A stretch of DNA of 64,000 nt from Siderastrea radians (Eukaryota > Cnidaria > Anthozoa > Scleractinia > Rhizangiidae), in assembly GCA_964017195.1 (NCBI GenBank), contig OZ024898.1, positions 16,072,975 through 16,136,974 of the forward strand, given 5' to 3'. Below the pieces are notes generated by a model. It was not told where the DNA came from. It was given only the letters and a program-made list of their open reading frames with translations, and did no database searches. Shown here piece by piece: positions 49,480 to 61,459 of the stretch; the first letter of the stretch is position 1; the number at the start of each line of letters is the position of its first letter. Both the position numbers and the translations under genes were made by a program.

Positions 49480-50415
49480 GATAAAATGAAGTAACTATAA
49501 AAGTAACTATAAACAAATAAATTTAAAAATATAATGGTTACAAAAGAAACAAAGACGGTTTCTAAATATGGACTCAATAGAAATTTGAAAGACTTCTCAT
49601 CGCGACTACTTTTATGGCAAAGAGCCAAAGCCAAGTGGAATGCCAAAAGAGTAAAATAAGTACCGGCTTATGACGCAGATGACATATGCCCTGGGCTTAT
49701 GACATCAGTGAGAGCCAAATATAGTCAATTTGTGACAAGTTCCTTATTGTTATTGGCCTCTGCGGCATACGCACCGCCATGCCACAAAGAGGCTTCCAGC
49801 GATGGTTTTGCGGAATGGCCTTTCTAATTATAGTATGCTTTGTTAACTTAAAAGGAACGTGCTTACTTTCTCTGCCTAAAAGTCCTGAAAACCTTAAGAC
49901 AAAAGCAACAAAACGGCTAATGGGGGCTTTCGTGAGGCGGGCTTAACTAATGTCCAACTTCTTTAGCATTTCTTTTTCAAATGCTGTACGAGAAATAAAC
50001 CAACCAACAGGGATATTGCAAGTCAATGTTATTAACTGACACGATAGGAGGTCAGGTTTTGCATGATTGCTCTTTTGACTCGCTCACAAACAATTGGTAT
50101 ATCAGTTTTAATTTTAAACAAGAAAACTAAACTTATTTCTTCTCCTTTTCAGGTAAGAAATATGTGCTAATACAAACAAAATGAAAAAACAATCAACCTC
50201 TTACGTTGTGCTGACAAAAACAATTGGGTTTTTTTGCAGAGAAAGATATTATATGATATTGTAAGCTCTGTACTTGATTAGAATGACAATCAAATGATAT
50301 TCGTGTTTATAACTGCGAGTGGCACGAAAACTGTTTGAATCAGACCCATGCTGCGATACTACAGTACTTAACCAATATCCTCGTTTTTGTATAACTGAAA
50401 TACAATAAACTTTAG
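49480..50415. other. Intergenic sequence upstream of NOX
   Basis: No coding sequence, repeat ends or RNA genes recognised. It may include the NOX promoter, but no motif supports a precise position. Confidence 0.4.
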
Positions 50416-50505
50416 GCATCTTGAAGAGAAATCAGCTTGGAACAGACACTACACCGGCGAACTGGAATTGACTGGAGAAGTATAAGGGGTCGGCTGGTGA
50501 TTAAG
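50416..50505 (+). other. Possible non-coding first exon of NOX
   Basis: Bounded by TTTAG and GTAAGT. It contains stop codons in the relevant frames, so it would be 5' UTR. It is supported only by splice-site fit and position. Confidence 0.3.
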
Positions 50506-50965
50506 GTAAGTAATATGTTTGCAAAGGAGTTATTTCTAAATATTGCATGCCAATTACAGCAGAGCCAACACAAAATCCGAAGGTTTATTTAACTTCAGAA
50601 AGAGACAAGACTCGACAAAATTAACCTCGTAGCACTGTTCATTATAATACGACGTATTACTAAGACACATAACATACAACAACAGATTATGTCTTTTTAC
50701 CTTCAGGGATGAACGTAAACGTCTATACGATGTAGTTATTGAATATGTTCTTAGTTAAAATGCTGCTTTGATAATTTTGAGGCAGTTGCCTTACAGCCCT
50801 GGTCCTTAACTTTGTGTAGACGCTACTGTTAAATGATTTGCGGGTTTATAACAAACTTGTGATTTAAGTGTCTCTTTTTTTGTTACGTAATCACGCGAGC
50901 CACACGAGGGCAGATGTACATGTGGCAGGGACATTTTGCAGCGACATGTAGCGGCGACAAAAATC

Positions 50966-51046
50966 TAACCTGCATGCAGACGTCTCCTATTTCCTTTGCT
51001 TTTCTGTGTGAAGCAAAGGAAATAGGAGACGTCTGCGCGCAGGCTA
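50966..51046. mobile_element. TAGCCTG-type hairpin MITE, copy 3
   Basis: TAACCTGC...GCAGACGTCTCC on the left, GGAGACGTCTGC...GCAGGCTA on the right, with ATTTCCTTTGCTT/AAGCAAAGGAAAT arms making an almost perfect hairpin of 81 bp. The flanks CAAAAATC and CCAAAATC are an imperfect 8-bp duplication. Confidence 0.75.
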
Positions 51047-51918
51047 CCAAAATCGCGTCTTGATCACACTAAGGGGTCACGTGGCAGGGCCATCTAGCAA
51101 GGACAAAATCATCAAAGAAACTGTAGCGTGGACGAGCGTGGATATGTCTCAGAGACAGGGAACATTTTGCAGCGACACGTCTCTCCGTAGTTGATAATAC
51201 GTCAGTAATTAATTTTAAACTCGCCCAACACGAATTTTTCGTTGAGTTTTAGTTGAGTTTTGAATGGCGTGTCGGTACGAGAGCAAAATTTGCTCAAAAC
51301 TACCTGTTCTCTTGTGTGTACAAGTTGTGATATTGTTCCTGCTACATGGCCCCGTTGCACGTTCTCTTAGTGTGTACAACACGCGATTTTTTTTTTGTTG
51401 GCAACGAAACCGCAAGCCGCGGAAGCTGCAACACCGCTCCTTTCCTTTCCTCTTGATGCGCCGCCACTCAAAATTTTACTACGCGGGAACACGCTAACTA
51501 AGCTACCGGTGGGGAGTGTCGCAGAATATCACCCTTAAAAAAATCTCCAAACTACATGTAGGCTGTGGAGAGAATTTCCTGCCGTAACTGAAGGTGATAT
51601 TATCACGTGGGTGGGAATGGGTCTTACATTCGTATGACTTGAATAGTCTGTCTGATGCAGGCCTTTTCAATCGCTAATTTTTTCATGGCTAGAAACTAAA
51701 TTCTAAGTGTATGTCCGCTCCGCCCATTGGGGCTCCCTTAGAGGTTCCATTTCACTGTTGTTCTTTGGAAAATAAAAAAAGAAAAAGAAAAGAACCAAAA
51801 AAAGAGTCTTCGTGGTCTCACACACGTTAGCAAAGATTTCACGTAGGTTTAGTAACGAGCGTGACAGAAGCAAAACACACGTGACCCTTCAAGACGGTAT
51901 TATTCATATTATTTGCAG

Positions 51919-54366
51919 GTCAGAGGTTCCCAAGAGATTTAAACTACAGTGAAGCTACACACACTGGGGACGATTAAAGGAAGCATTTGCCTCAGAAATA
52001 AGGTTCACAATGACAAGATTCGCCGTAAACGAGCTGGGAAGATACGTTGTTATAGTAAGTCTCTTACACTGCGGTGCTGTCAGGTACCCGTGCTTAATTT
52101 TCTTTTTAATTTGACGCAGAAACCAAACGGACGTAACACAGTAACTTAGCTGTTTGCAATTATTTGGGATGAAAAACGTGCTAAGTATTTTGATGTTGGC
52201 GTTTTTTTAAATAATGAACAACGATTTACACAGATCGTTCTCTAGGCAAACTTCATCTAAATGGTGTCTAAATGCGTTTGAGCTGAAAGCCAGCAGATCA
52301 GCTTTCAAACGAACACTGTCTTCTGTTATTTATACATGTAGATTTTGGAAACATTTCCTTCTTTGGTTAGTGTTTGTAGAACTAAAATCATGGATTAAGT
52401 AGGGAAAATGTCACTGAGCTGTCAAGTACTGACTTTGCTTTTTAATGCCCGCTTGGTTCTTCAACCACACGGTTCTCTTCCACTCCTCGAGTCAGTCAGT
52501 TCAAGGAGACTCTGTGTACTTGAAAACCTTATTTTAATGCTTACTTTATTTATGTAAACATTACACTGAGCGCAAGAACTAATCACCAGAAGTGCAGAAT
52601 TAGTGTTACATTAATTATATTTATTTTTTACTTTTTAAGTTTTGGTCTTCGCTGTGGCCACTTTATTACGTAGTTGTACGTTTGGAAGAAAGCGGGTGTT
52701 ACTGGCATTCGCTATGTTTGAGCTGAAATGGTTTCAGTGCTATTGTGTGATATTCATTAAGGTCTTTTATAATAAATTATTTTCTTTACCAGCTAATGAA
52801 TGTCAACAGACTCGCTGCCAAGAAAACTCGCACTCCTTTTCGGGCCCACTTAATTTTGCCAAATCCGCGAACCAGTACTTCAGGTTATTTGAGAATCTCT
52901 GGTGATTTGATTAAGGCGGTTGAAAGCCTTTTAAAAATTTGGCGAAATAGAAAGATTTTATTTTACCGGTGAAAAAGATTTTGATGGAATACTCCCTATT
53001 ACTTCCCAAATGTTTTGTTTCCTTTTGTGTACTTTTGTACCATTTCACAGGTTGTTGGCAAAACGGTTGAGTGAACTTCTAATGCCTTTATTCAGTCAAG
53101 ACAAACCCCTATGGACATGACGATTATTTACTTTTGTCGAAAACGACCATATAGAAATATTCTAAATATTTTCCAGTAATGAAAACAAAATTGAAAAGGA
53201 ACGTAGACATGACAACATTTCGTTTCTTCCAAGAGGTTGTTACGAATTAAGCCGTCTTAGGAAACCTAGGTTATCGAGCTATCTCAGTGCGGGGAGCTTC
53301 GTACGTCGTCAGTGCCAACAGGACGGAAGGCCATCATGCTTGCTTTAAATTTTTCTCGGGCTTGACGAACTTTCTTAAACCTACACTACATTTTTAAAAG
53401 TGGGATTATAATGTTAAAACATGTATAACAAACACCTTTTATTTGAATTGCTGAAGCAAGCAAGAAAAAATCGAAACAAAAAAGATGAGTCACATGGCAG
53501 CAGGTCAGCGATCACAGCATTAGATACCTAAAAGACTCATCTGCGATTGATACAATAGTCGCGCATTGTTGAGAGTGCGAGAAATCGTGAAAGGAATCGT
53601 AAACACAACGCCAAAGACTCGACGGTTTGCTTTTAAACAAAGTCCCTTGCACGTCCTAAGAAATCAAACACTCTGCAACTATATCGCTGTTGTAATTTCT
53701 CCCTGGTTTAACTCTGCTGTAAAGCGATTTTTCTTGGTTATTTACTCGCCGTGTTGCTCGCAAAGAAGACACTTTTGGCCGCTACACAATGGCCACAATG
53801 GCCTCGTTTGAGCCAGAAGGCTTCATCTGGTTTAACCAAAAAAATATATTTGGAAGTTCTTCGCTAGTTTCTTCCATTGACTGCGGCAAGTCAACGGAAC
53901 TCGCGGCTAAACTCAACGGGAACTTTGCAGCAAAATGCAACTGCAACGCACGGCCGTGTATATATAGAGACATAGTAGAGGGAGATGATAGAGACATACA
54001 CCATGATGGTTCAATAGGTATTCGATAGGACCAGCGCGAGAGCTATGTTATAATTGTTATTACTTTGCATGCGCATACTTAGACTATATCAGACAATATG
54101 ACGACACAATTGCTAACGTTGAATTTGTAAAGAATAGAATCGCTAAACCAAAAATCGTGTTTTGTCATATTTGCCTGCTTTCTTATCTGCAAAGGCTTTT
54201 GGCTGCTTTGATTCAGTTTTTTTTTAATTATGTCATTTTTGCCCCCCTTATTCTGTATTTTGATTTCTAGATAGCATGGATGGGAATCAACACATACCTG
54301 TTTGTCAGTGCTTTCATAAGCCTGAATACGGGCAAAAAAAACTTCTATCTGCGAGTGATTGTTAAG
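51919..54366 (+). CDS. NADPH oxidase (NOX2-like), first coding exons
   Basis: Exon 51919-52054 (acceptor TTTGCAG, donor GTAAGT) contains the ATG at 52010 and encodes MTRFAVNELGRYVVI. Exon 54271-54366 (acceptor TTTCTAG, donor GTAATT) encodes IAWMGINTYLFVSAFISLNT and GKKNFYLRVIVK. Both are phase 0. Together they match the NOX1-3/gp91phox start (NE-G---V-I-W-GIN-FLF----------FFY-R), the first membrane helix. The enzyme would pass electrons from NADPH across the membrane to oxygen, making superoxide. The heme-binding helices and the FAD/NADPH domains are not in the window; at least 9.6 kb of intron follows. The match is short, so subfamily is uncertain. Confidence 0.72.
52055..54270. other. NOX intron
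   Basis: No element with clear ends. A plus frame at 53789-54028 (MATMASFEPEGFIWFNQKN...) and an overlapping minus frame are unrecognised and overlap each other, so neither is called. Confidence 0.5.
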
Positions 54367-54573
54367 GTAATTCAGGATAGCTCACTCTTATTCCAGTTTT
54401 GCAACGTTTACGTTATCACATCATTAATAATTCATTTCCTTCTTATCATTAGCTGTCGTTTGTCAAAGTTGTAATTCAAGAATTCTTCTTTATCTGTCAA
54501 CCGAAGCTTTTGTAACCAAGAAGCCTAATGCCATAAGCCTTAAAGTTTCATTTAGACTTCTTCACCATGCACT

Positions 54574-54755
54574 CATCCACGGAGACCCAGGGGCAGACAG
54601 TGGAGCGAGGGAAAGTCGGGACGGGCGAACAAAAAAGTGGGCGAAGAAAAGTCAAGGACAAAGGTGATTGCCCTTGACTTTTCTTCGCCCACTTTTTTGT
54701 TGGCCCGTCCCGACTTTCCGTCGCCCCACTATCTGCCCCTGGGTCTCCGAGAATG
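54574..54755. mobile_element. CATCC-ended hairpin MITE, copy 2
   Basis: Same family as 33978-34141: CATCCACGGAGACCCAGG on the left and CCTGGGTCTCCGAGAATG on the right, with long hairpin arms (AAGTGGGCGAAGAAAAGTCA and inverse). The 9-bp duplication CCATGCACT is exact (54565-54573 and 54756-54764). Confidence 0.9.
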
Positions 54756-55189
54756 CCATGCACTACCGGGCTGAAGTTGGCTGCCAATTCACTGCCAATT
54801 CACCAGCTGCCAAATCACTCCTTAGAAGTATGCTGCCAATTCGTTTCTTTTAAGAAACGGATAAATCTTTTTCAGTCATTTAAAAGATTACCTTACACCA
54901 TTACTAAAACTGTGAGTTGCGCACATGCGCAACGTCACGGAGCAAAATGCGCAACGATTTGTTGATGGTGTTCAGTCTTGGGACTTAGTATTCAGAGCAA
55001 AAAGTAAATATGGGAATGCATGAGTAAATAACTGTTTATCGGTGCCATCAACGAAACTCAATTTTCTTAAGAAATAATGATGTTCTGAAAGGGATCTCAT
55101 CTCTTGATACTTTAGTGCCTTGCGATTATTTCCCGATCTGATTTAGGACTATAGAAACCTTGTCTATTTCGTTCACGTGATACAACATT

Positions 55190-56787
55190 AGTAATGGCAT
55201 AACTATGTTTTGGTTATTTTCCCGATAATAAATGTCAATTCCTGTTAAACTACTTTGGCTCAGTATTCCATCTCGCGATGTCTCAGTTCCGTCTCTTTAC
55301 CTATTCTTGCAATAAAATGCTCTGAACTTGACACAGATTTCCTACCTTGTCACGTAATGCCACTTTTAAAATTGAATAACTATTTTTTGTTTCTTTTCCC
55401 GGTAGCACTTGACACTTCGTGTTAAACTGCTTTGGCTCAGTATTCCATCTCTCGATGTTGCAGTTACGTTTCTTTGCCTTTTTTTCTTTGTAATAACATG
55501 CTCTGAACTTCACATAGATTTTCTTTCGTGGCGGTGATGTTGTCACGCAATACCACTTTAAAATTGAATAACTATTTTTGTTTCTTTTCCGTAACAAATG
55601 ACGCTTTCGGTTAAACTACTCTTGTGCAGTATTCCATCTCTCGATATCGCAGTTCTGTCTGTTTATCTTTTCCTGGAGTAACATACTCTAATCTTCACAG
55701 AGATTTCCTTACATGGCCGCCATGTTTCAGGTAATACCACTTTTAAAATTGATAACATTTTTTTTCCGGACAAATGACACTTCCTTTTAAACTGCTTGGG
55801 CTCAGTATTCCATTGCTTGATGTCTCGGTAACGTCTCTCTAACTTTGTGTGCAATAATATGCTCTGAACTTCACATACATTTCCTTACATGCCGCCATGT
55901 TGTCGGGTAGTACCACTTTTGCAAGTGAATAACTATTTTTGTTTCTTTTCCCGGTAACAATAGGCTTCTTTCGATATATTAAAATTCAGCTTTGTAGCGA
56001 GGCCTAGAGGACACAAACAAAAGAAATGAATAAACATGCTTGTAAAATTTCTTTTATTTGTGTCCTCTAGGCCTCGCTACCAAGCTGAATTTTAATATAT
56101 CGAAAGAAGCCTATTGACACTTCACGTTAAACTAATTTGGCTCAGTATTTCATCTCTCGACGTCGCAGTTCCGTCTCTCTACCTCTTCTTGCAATGACAT
56201 GCTCTGAACTTAACATAGATTTCCTACCTTGTCACGTAATACCACTTTTAAATTAAATAACTATTTCTTTGGAGTTTTCCCGGTCGCAATTGACATTTTG
56301 TGTTAAACTACTCTTGTGTAGTATTCCATCTCTCGATGTCTCATTTCCATCTTTTTACCTTTTCGTAGAGTAACAAGCTCTGAACTTTACATAGATTTCC
56401 CTTCCTGGCGGCCATGTTGTCACGTGATACCACCTTTAAAATTGAATAACTAATTTTTGTTTCTTTTCCCGGTAACAAATAACACATCCTGTTAAACTAG
56501 TTTGGCTCAGTATACCATCTCTCGATGTGGCAGTTTCGTCTCTTTGCCTTTTCTTGCAATAAAATGCTCTGAACTTCACATATATTTCCTCTCGTGACCG
56601 CCATCTTGTTACGTAATACCACCTTTCAAATTGAATAACTATTTTTTGGGTTCTTTTCCCGGCAACAAATAATGCTCTGAACTTCACATACATTTCCTTA
56701 CATGCCGCCATGCTGTCAGGCAGTACCACTTTTGCAAATGAATAACTATTTTTCGTTTCTTTACCCAGTAACAAACCACACTTTCTG
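55190..56787. repeat. Satellite array, about 175-190 bp units, block 1
   Basis: The consensus order is CCTGTTAAACTACTTTGGCT, CAGTATTCCATCTCTCGATG, TGCTCTGAACTTCACATAGA, TTGTCACGTAATACCAC, TTTTAAAATTGAATAACTAT and CCCGGTAACAAATGACACTT. Units recur with CAGTATTCC near 55261, 55437, 55628, 55803, 56143, 56319 and 56511. Copies differ moderately. Minus open frames here are satellite artefacts. Confidence 0.9.
55963..56111. mobile_element. Hairpin MITE in the satellite, TA target
   Basis: Arms from GGCTTCTTTCGATATATTAA to TTAATATATCGAAAGAAGCC pair nearly perfectly, including AGCGAGGCCTAGAGGACACA, with a short loop. TA flanks both ends (55961-55962 and 56112-56113). It splits one satellite unit. 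Confidence 0.85.
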
Positions 56788-57911
56788 TTAAGGTGGCCCG
56801 ATACTATCTATTTGCGTGAGGGGCAACTGTTTTGAAATCAAATCTTTAACTGTTCAAAAGCATTCGACTGCTGAGATATTTTAGTCGCTGAAAAAGGAAT
56901 ACTTGAAGTTTATCAAAAGCGTACTTTTATTGAGATCGACAGGAATATACGGACATTTTGAGCAATTTTCTTGAACGTGGTTTTCAAAGAAAATGTGCAT
57001 TATCGGGAAAATGAAAAGACGTTTTACCTTCATTTTACTCTGAACTGGTGCTGGAACCTCAAAGATTTCAGGGACCAAGTTTCCGATAAATCGGCTCCAC
57101 ACAACCTTTACAGAATACGGTGATTGAAACTGTTACCAGAATATTATGTACACGCATTTAGCCATAATTACTACGAAAAGAATTAAAGCAACAAAGAATC
57201 GCACTTACTAGAACAAAGGTAAATATGTCTTGTAACTTATGTATCAGAGTCAAAGCGATAAGGAATAGTTTTATCGACATTATACGGTAAAGCGAGAGCA
57301 CTCCTTGCAGTAAAAATTATGGCAACCACGTTGTTTTCCAGGTTTCGCTCAATTTTTTGCTCTTTTTGTCTTATTTCGTAAAACCTTCGTTAACACCCAT
57401 AAAACAGTCGATAACAAAGCTCCTGAGAAGATTTTGCCGTATTCTGACAAAACGCTTTTCAGAAATAAGGCAGCAAATTCGGGTCACTCGCGAGCTGCTC
57501 AACCAAACTTCTCTGAAAACCGTGTTGTTGGAAAAACAAATCAGTATCACACATGCTGTTTTGGAATTCTGCACGGGACGATTTGTCACATTTGCCCCTT
57601 GGGAGTCCACCTTGCGGAATAATTTGAATAAAGGGATAAATTATTCAAGTGTTGGTCCTTAGCCAGTGCGTGGAAGAGCAGACCACGTTACTTTATTCAA
57701 ATTATTCCGCAAGGTGGACTCCCGTGCAGAATTCCAAAACAGCATTGTGATATTGATTTATTTTTCTATTTTTGTATTGATCTTAATAAACTTCAGGCAT
57801 TCCTTTTTCAGCGCCTAAAATATCTCAGCAATCGAATGCTGTTGAGCAGCTAAAAATTTGATTTCAAAACAGTTGCCCCTCACGCAAATAAATAGTATCG
57901 GGCCACCTTAA
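56788..57911. mobile_element. TTAA element with GGTGGCCCGATAC ends
   Basis: TTAA lies at 56788-56791 and 57908-57911. Inside, GGTGGCCCGATACTATCTAT and its inverse begin arms of roughly 110 bp. The satellite reads CTGTTAAACTAC where uninterrupted and CTGTTAA[element]TTAAACTAC here, so TTAA is a true target duplication. The interior holds a smaller inverted duplication (about 57540-57740, GGAATTCTGCACGGGA and inverse). No transposase. Confidence 0.88.
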
Positions 57912-58839
57912 ACTACTTTTGCTCAGTATTCCATCTCTTGGTGTCTTAGTTCCGTCTCTTTACCTTTTCTTGCAATAACGTGTTGTCAACTTTACATAGA
58001 TTTCCTACCTTGTCATAGCCTGCGTAGCAAGCGTTTCCGTAGGGCTTTCCTCCCGTTGGAGGCGTTTTTCGCTTTTTGGCTGCGCAAAAATTGGAGCGAG
58101 CGCAACACTGATGGAAGCACTTTTTTGCGCCCGCCCCAATTTTCTCGCGGCCAGAAAAGCAAAAAGTGCAGCGAACGTGCGGAAAGCCTTACCGAAACGT
58201 TTGCTACGCAGGCTAACCTTGTCACGTAATACTACTTTTAAAATTGAATAACTATTTTCTTGTTTCTTTTCTCGGTAACAAATGACACTTCTGGTTAAAC
58301 TACTTTGGCTCAGTATTCCATCTCTCGATGTCGCAGTTCCGTCTCTTCACCTTTTCTTAGGATAATATGCTCTGAACTTCACAGAGATTTCCTACCTTGT
58401 GACGTTATACCACTTTTAAAATTAAATAACTATTTTTTGGGAGTTTTCCCGGTCACAATTGACATTTTGTGTTAAATTACTCTTATGCAGTATTCCATCT
58501 CTCGATGTCTCATTTCCATCTTTTTACCTTTTCGTAGGGTGACAAGCACTGAACTTCACATAGATTTCCCTTCCTGGCGGCCATGTTGTCACGTGATACC
58601 ACGTTTAAAATTGAAAAACTAATTTTGGTTTCTTTTCCCGGTAACAAATAACACATCCTGTTAAACTAGTTTGGCTCAGTATACCATCTCTTGATGTCTC
58701 AGTTCCGTCTCTTTACCTTTTCTTATGATGACATGCTCTGAACGTCACAGAGATTTCCATAAGTGTCCGCCATGTTGTCACGAAATACCACCTTTAAAAT
58801 CGAATAGCAGTTTTTTTCGGTAACAAAAGACACTTCCTG
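57912..58839. repeat. Satellite array, block 2
   Basis: About five units of the same satellite between two TTAA elements. One unit is split by the MITE at 58016-58215. Confidence 0.9.
58016..58215. mobile_element. TAGCCTG-ended MITE, copy 4 (200 bp)
   Basis: Ends TAGCCTGCGTAGCAAGCGTT and AACGTTTGCTACGCAGGCTA are nearly perfect inverses. The 9-bp duplication ACCTTGTCA is exact (58007-58015 and 58216-58224), and the uninterrupted satellite reads TACCTTGTCACGTAAT. Confidence 0.92.
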
Positions 58840-60581
58840 TTAAGGTATCAGAAAGCGGAAAAATTGCCATTTTTCATAACTTGGCTTTTTTAAATAGTTA
58901 GATAAATTTCCATACGATCTTTCATTAAAAAAAACTGCATAAAAAATGTTATAACTGCCGATAGTAATTGCGCGTAAAAGATTTTTTGCATGTTAATTAC
59001 TTAAGTGAGCGTTGACAGGTTCTGTCATATGGAAAATTAGCGGGGGAAGAAGTCACGTGACATCAAAGCACACATGCGAAGTTGACACGCGATCGATGCG
59101 CTTTGGTGATGCCTGGCAGAAGAAAGAGATCTTGCCCGTTTTCTTCGTCAAAACGGAGGCGAAAGAAAGCTAAGAAAAGTTCCAACCAAGAATGTGCAGC
59201 CATTTCAGCTGCAAGCGACAGAGGGTCGTATTACAACCAGCGGGAATGGCTCGAAGAAGTGGAAGACCATGTAAACAATAGAGAAGTGAGCGAGCAGGCG
59301 GTCGACCAGATGAGCGCGAGCCGCGCAAAAATACAGCTAAATGAATCTGTGGAGGTTTTCCGCGTTTTATCTTGTCTTCCACGCTGATTTCCAGTGAAGA
59401 AGCAAAATGACTCCCATCGTAACTAAAAGAAAGTAAATCATTACTAGGGACTGAGTAAAAGTAGCCGCCAGCACGTGGCACGGTTTGCAATCCGGCGGAC
59501 CATGATTGTTTATATTGACTCGTCTTTCGTAGAATAAAAGAATCACCAGTGAAAAATCTTTTCTTCCTTACCCAGCTAATGTCATTTCTTCTAGCATCTT
59601 TTCCTTTGCATCGACATCGGAAGTCAAACTCTCGATGACGGCGCCCGCTCGCTCATCTGCCGCGTTTGTTTTTGTTCGCTTGGACGTTCTCGGCGACTTT
59701 CTGCGGGCCTTGGGCATTGTTAATTGACCTGGTCAGAATTTCGAAGATTAGTCACGATTGTACGTTAACTCCTACGTCGAAATTTGAACACCGTTATGGT
59801 AAATCAAACGATAATTTTGCGTTTACTAACCTGAGAGTTGTGGCTTCACACGTGCAGAAAGCTGTGTATTCAGGATCTAGGAGAATTATTTGCCGCCTTC
59901 GCGGCAGTTTGTGCCTGTTCCATGTTAACTGTCATAGTCCCATTGTTAGAGAAAATTGATTCCTCTGCGGTGTCTCCTGAGGTGTTATAATCCCGAGTAT
60001 AATCTCATTACTCTTGGACGCAGCCGAAATTATATTTTCCCTGTTTTTCGAAAGTAAAAAACAGGCGAGTTGAACGTGCATTTTGAATTCCAAGTCAGCA
60101 GCCCCTGGACCAAATTGGCTGAAATTTGGAGAGACTGTTGTCAGATAATTTTCCCACAATACCGTGTCGGCGAATTCTTTTTATCCCTCTCATTAAAAAG
60201 TTATGACTTTTTTCCGCAGGCAGTTCTATTTTTTCTCTTTTCTAACTTTATCTTGTAGTAAAAAAATAACAAACGCACGTGTCAAAAATCTGAGACACAG
60301 TTTTGGAGGTCAATGTGTGAAGAAACGAATGCCATGTTAATCGTTTTCTCCCGGCTAATTTTAGCGGGCGTATAACTTGATTTATGCAGACAAGCAGTTT
60401 TGTAGGCATATTCACATTTTTGAAACACGGTGAATTTTAACTGTTTAAAATAGAATTTGTTATAATCTGTAATTATTAAGCTTTCAAAAAATGTATGGTT
60501 TATAGGGGTTTTTGTTAAAACTGAACGAGCGCTAAAGCGGACCGCGCGCCGACAGTAAAATGGGTTATACTGATACCTTAA
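58840..60581. mobile_element. TTAA element with GGTATCAG ends
   Basis: TTAA at 58840-58843 and 60578-60581 encloses GGTATCAG...CTGATACC. It sits at the same satellite position (CTGTTAA/ACTAC) as the element at 56788-57911. The 1.73-kb interior has a Lys/Arg/Ser-rich plus frame of 101 codons (59082-59387) and other frames without known domains. It is probably non-autonomous. Confidence 0.82.
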
Positions 60582-61070
60582 ACTACTTTGGCTCAGTATT
60601 TCATCTCTCGATGTCTCAGTTGCGTCTTATAACATGCTCTAAACTTTACATAAATTTCCTAGCTTGTCACGTACTACCACTTTTAAAATTGAATAATTGT
60701 TTTTTTTACTTGTTTCTTTTCCCGGTAACGAATGACACTTCCGGTTAAATACTTTGGCTCAGTATTCCATCTCTCGATGTCTTAGTACCGTCTCTTTACC
60801 TTTTCTTAGGATAACATGCTCTGAACTTCACAGAGATTTCCTTAAGTGCCCGCCATGTTGTCAAGTAATACCACTTTTAAAATTGAATAACTATTTTGGG
60901 GGTGTTTTCCCGGTAACAAATAACACTTCCTGTTAAACTACTTTGATTCAGTTTGCCATCTGTGGATGTCTCGGTTTCGTTTCTTTCCCTTTTCTCATGT
61001 CATGCTTCGAACTTCGGATAGATGTCCTTATCTTTCCACCACGTTGTCTCATAATACAACATATGAAGCT
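60582..61070. repeat. Satellite array, block 3
   Basis: Two to three further units in the same orientation, the last strongly diverged near 60943-61070. Confidence 0.85.
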
Positions 61071-61459
61071 GAATAGCTCTTTTTGGGTATTCAATAGTCC
61101 GATTAGCCTTTATGCGATCTTCCTATATCAAAATTAATTTGTCACGCCATTCTACTCTCCTGGACATCACGTGACATTTTTTTAAGTACAACTTTTGAAA
61201 ATCCCACGGTTACAAAAGACACATACCGTTGAGCTATTTTTGTCAGAGATTATACCCTATTGGCACATTACGGATATTAACTATGGGATTATCTTGAACA
61301 TTACACAGATTTAATTAATTGGGCTCCCGTCTCGTCGCATGAATCAACGGTCTTTTAGCCATCATTTGTTACATATTGTCTTTTGAACTGAGGTAGTCCT
61401 TCATTCTTGGTACCCTTCGTCTTTGTTAACTGAAATTAAAACGCGTTTTAACATTTCAG
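61071..61459. other. Spacer downstream of the minus-strand gene
   Basis: No recognisable feature; it would contain the 3' UTR of the 61460-62664 gene. Confidence 0.4.

Noticed and set aside
53782..54028. Overlapping frames on both strands as a NOX exon or separate gene
   Set aside because: Neither shows NOX features; the NOX exons before and after already join in phase without it.
55301..56774. Minus-strand frames of about 100 codons in the satellite
   Set aside because: They repeat with the satellite period (KETKNSYSxLK...), so they are shadows of the repeat.
59170..59490. 106-codon minus frame in the TTAA element as transposase
   Set aside because: No catalytic DDE-type motifs or Cys-rich tail of piggyBac visible.
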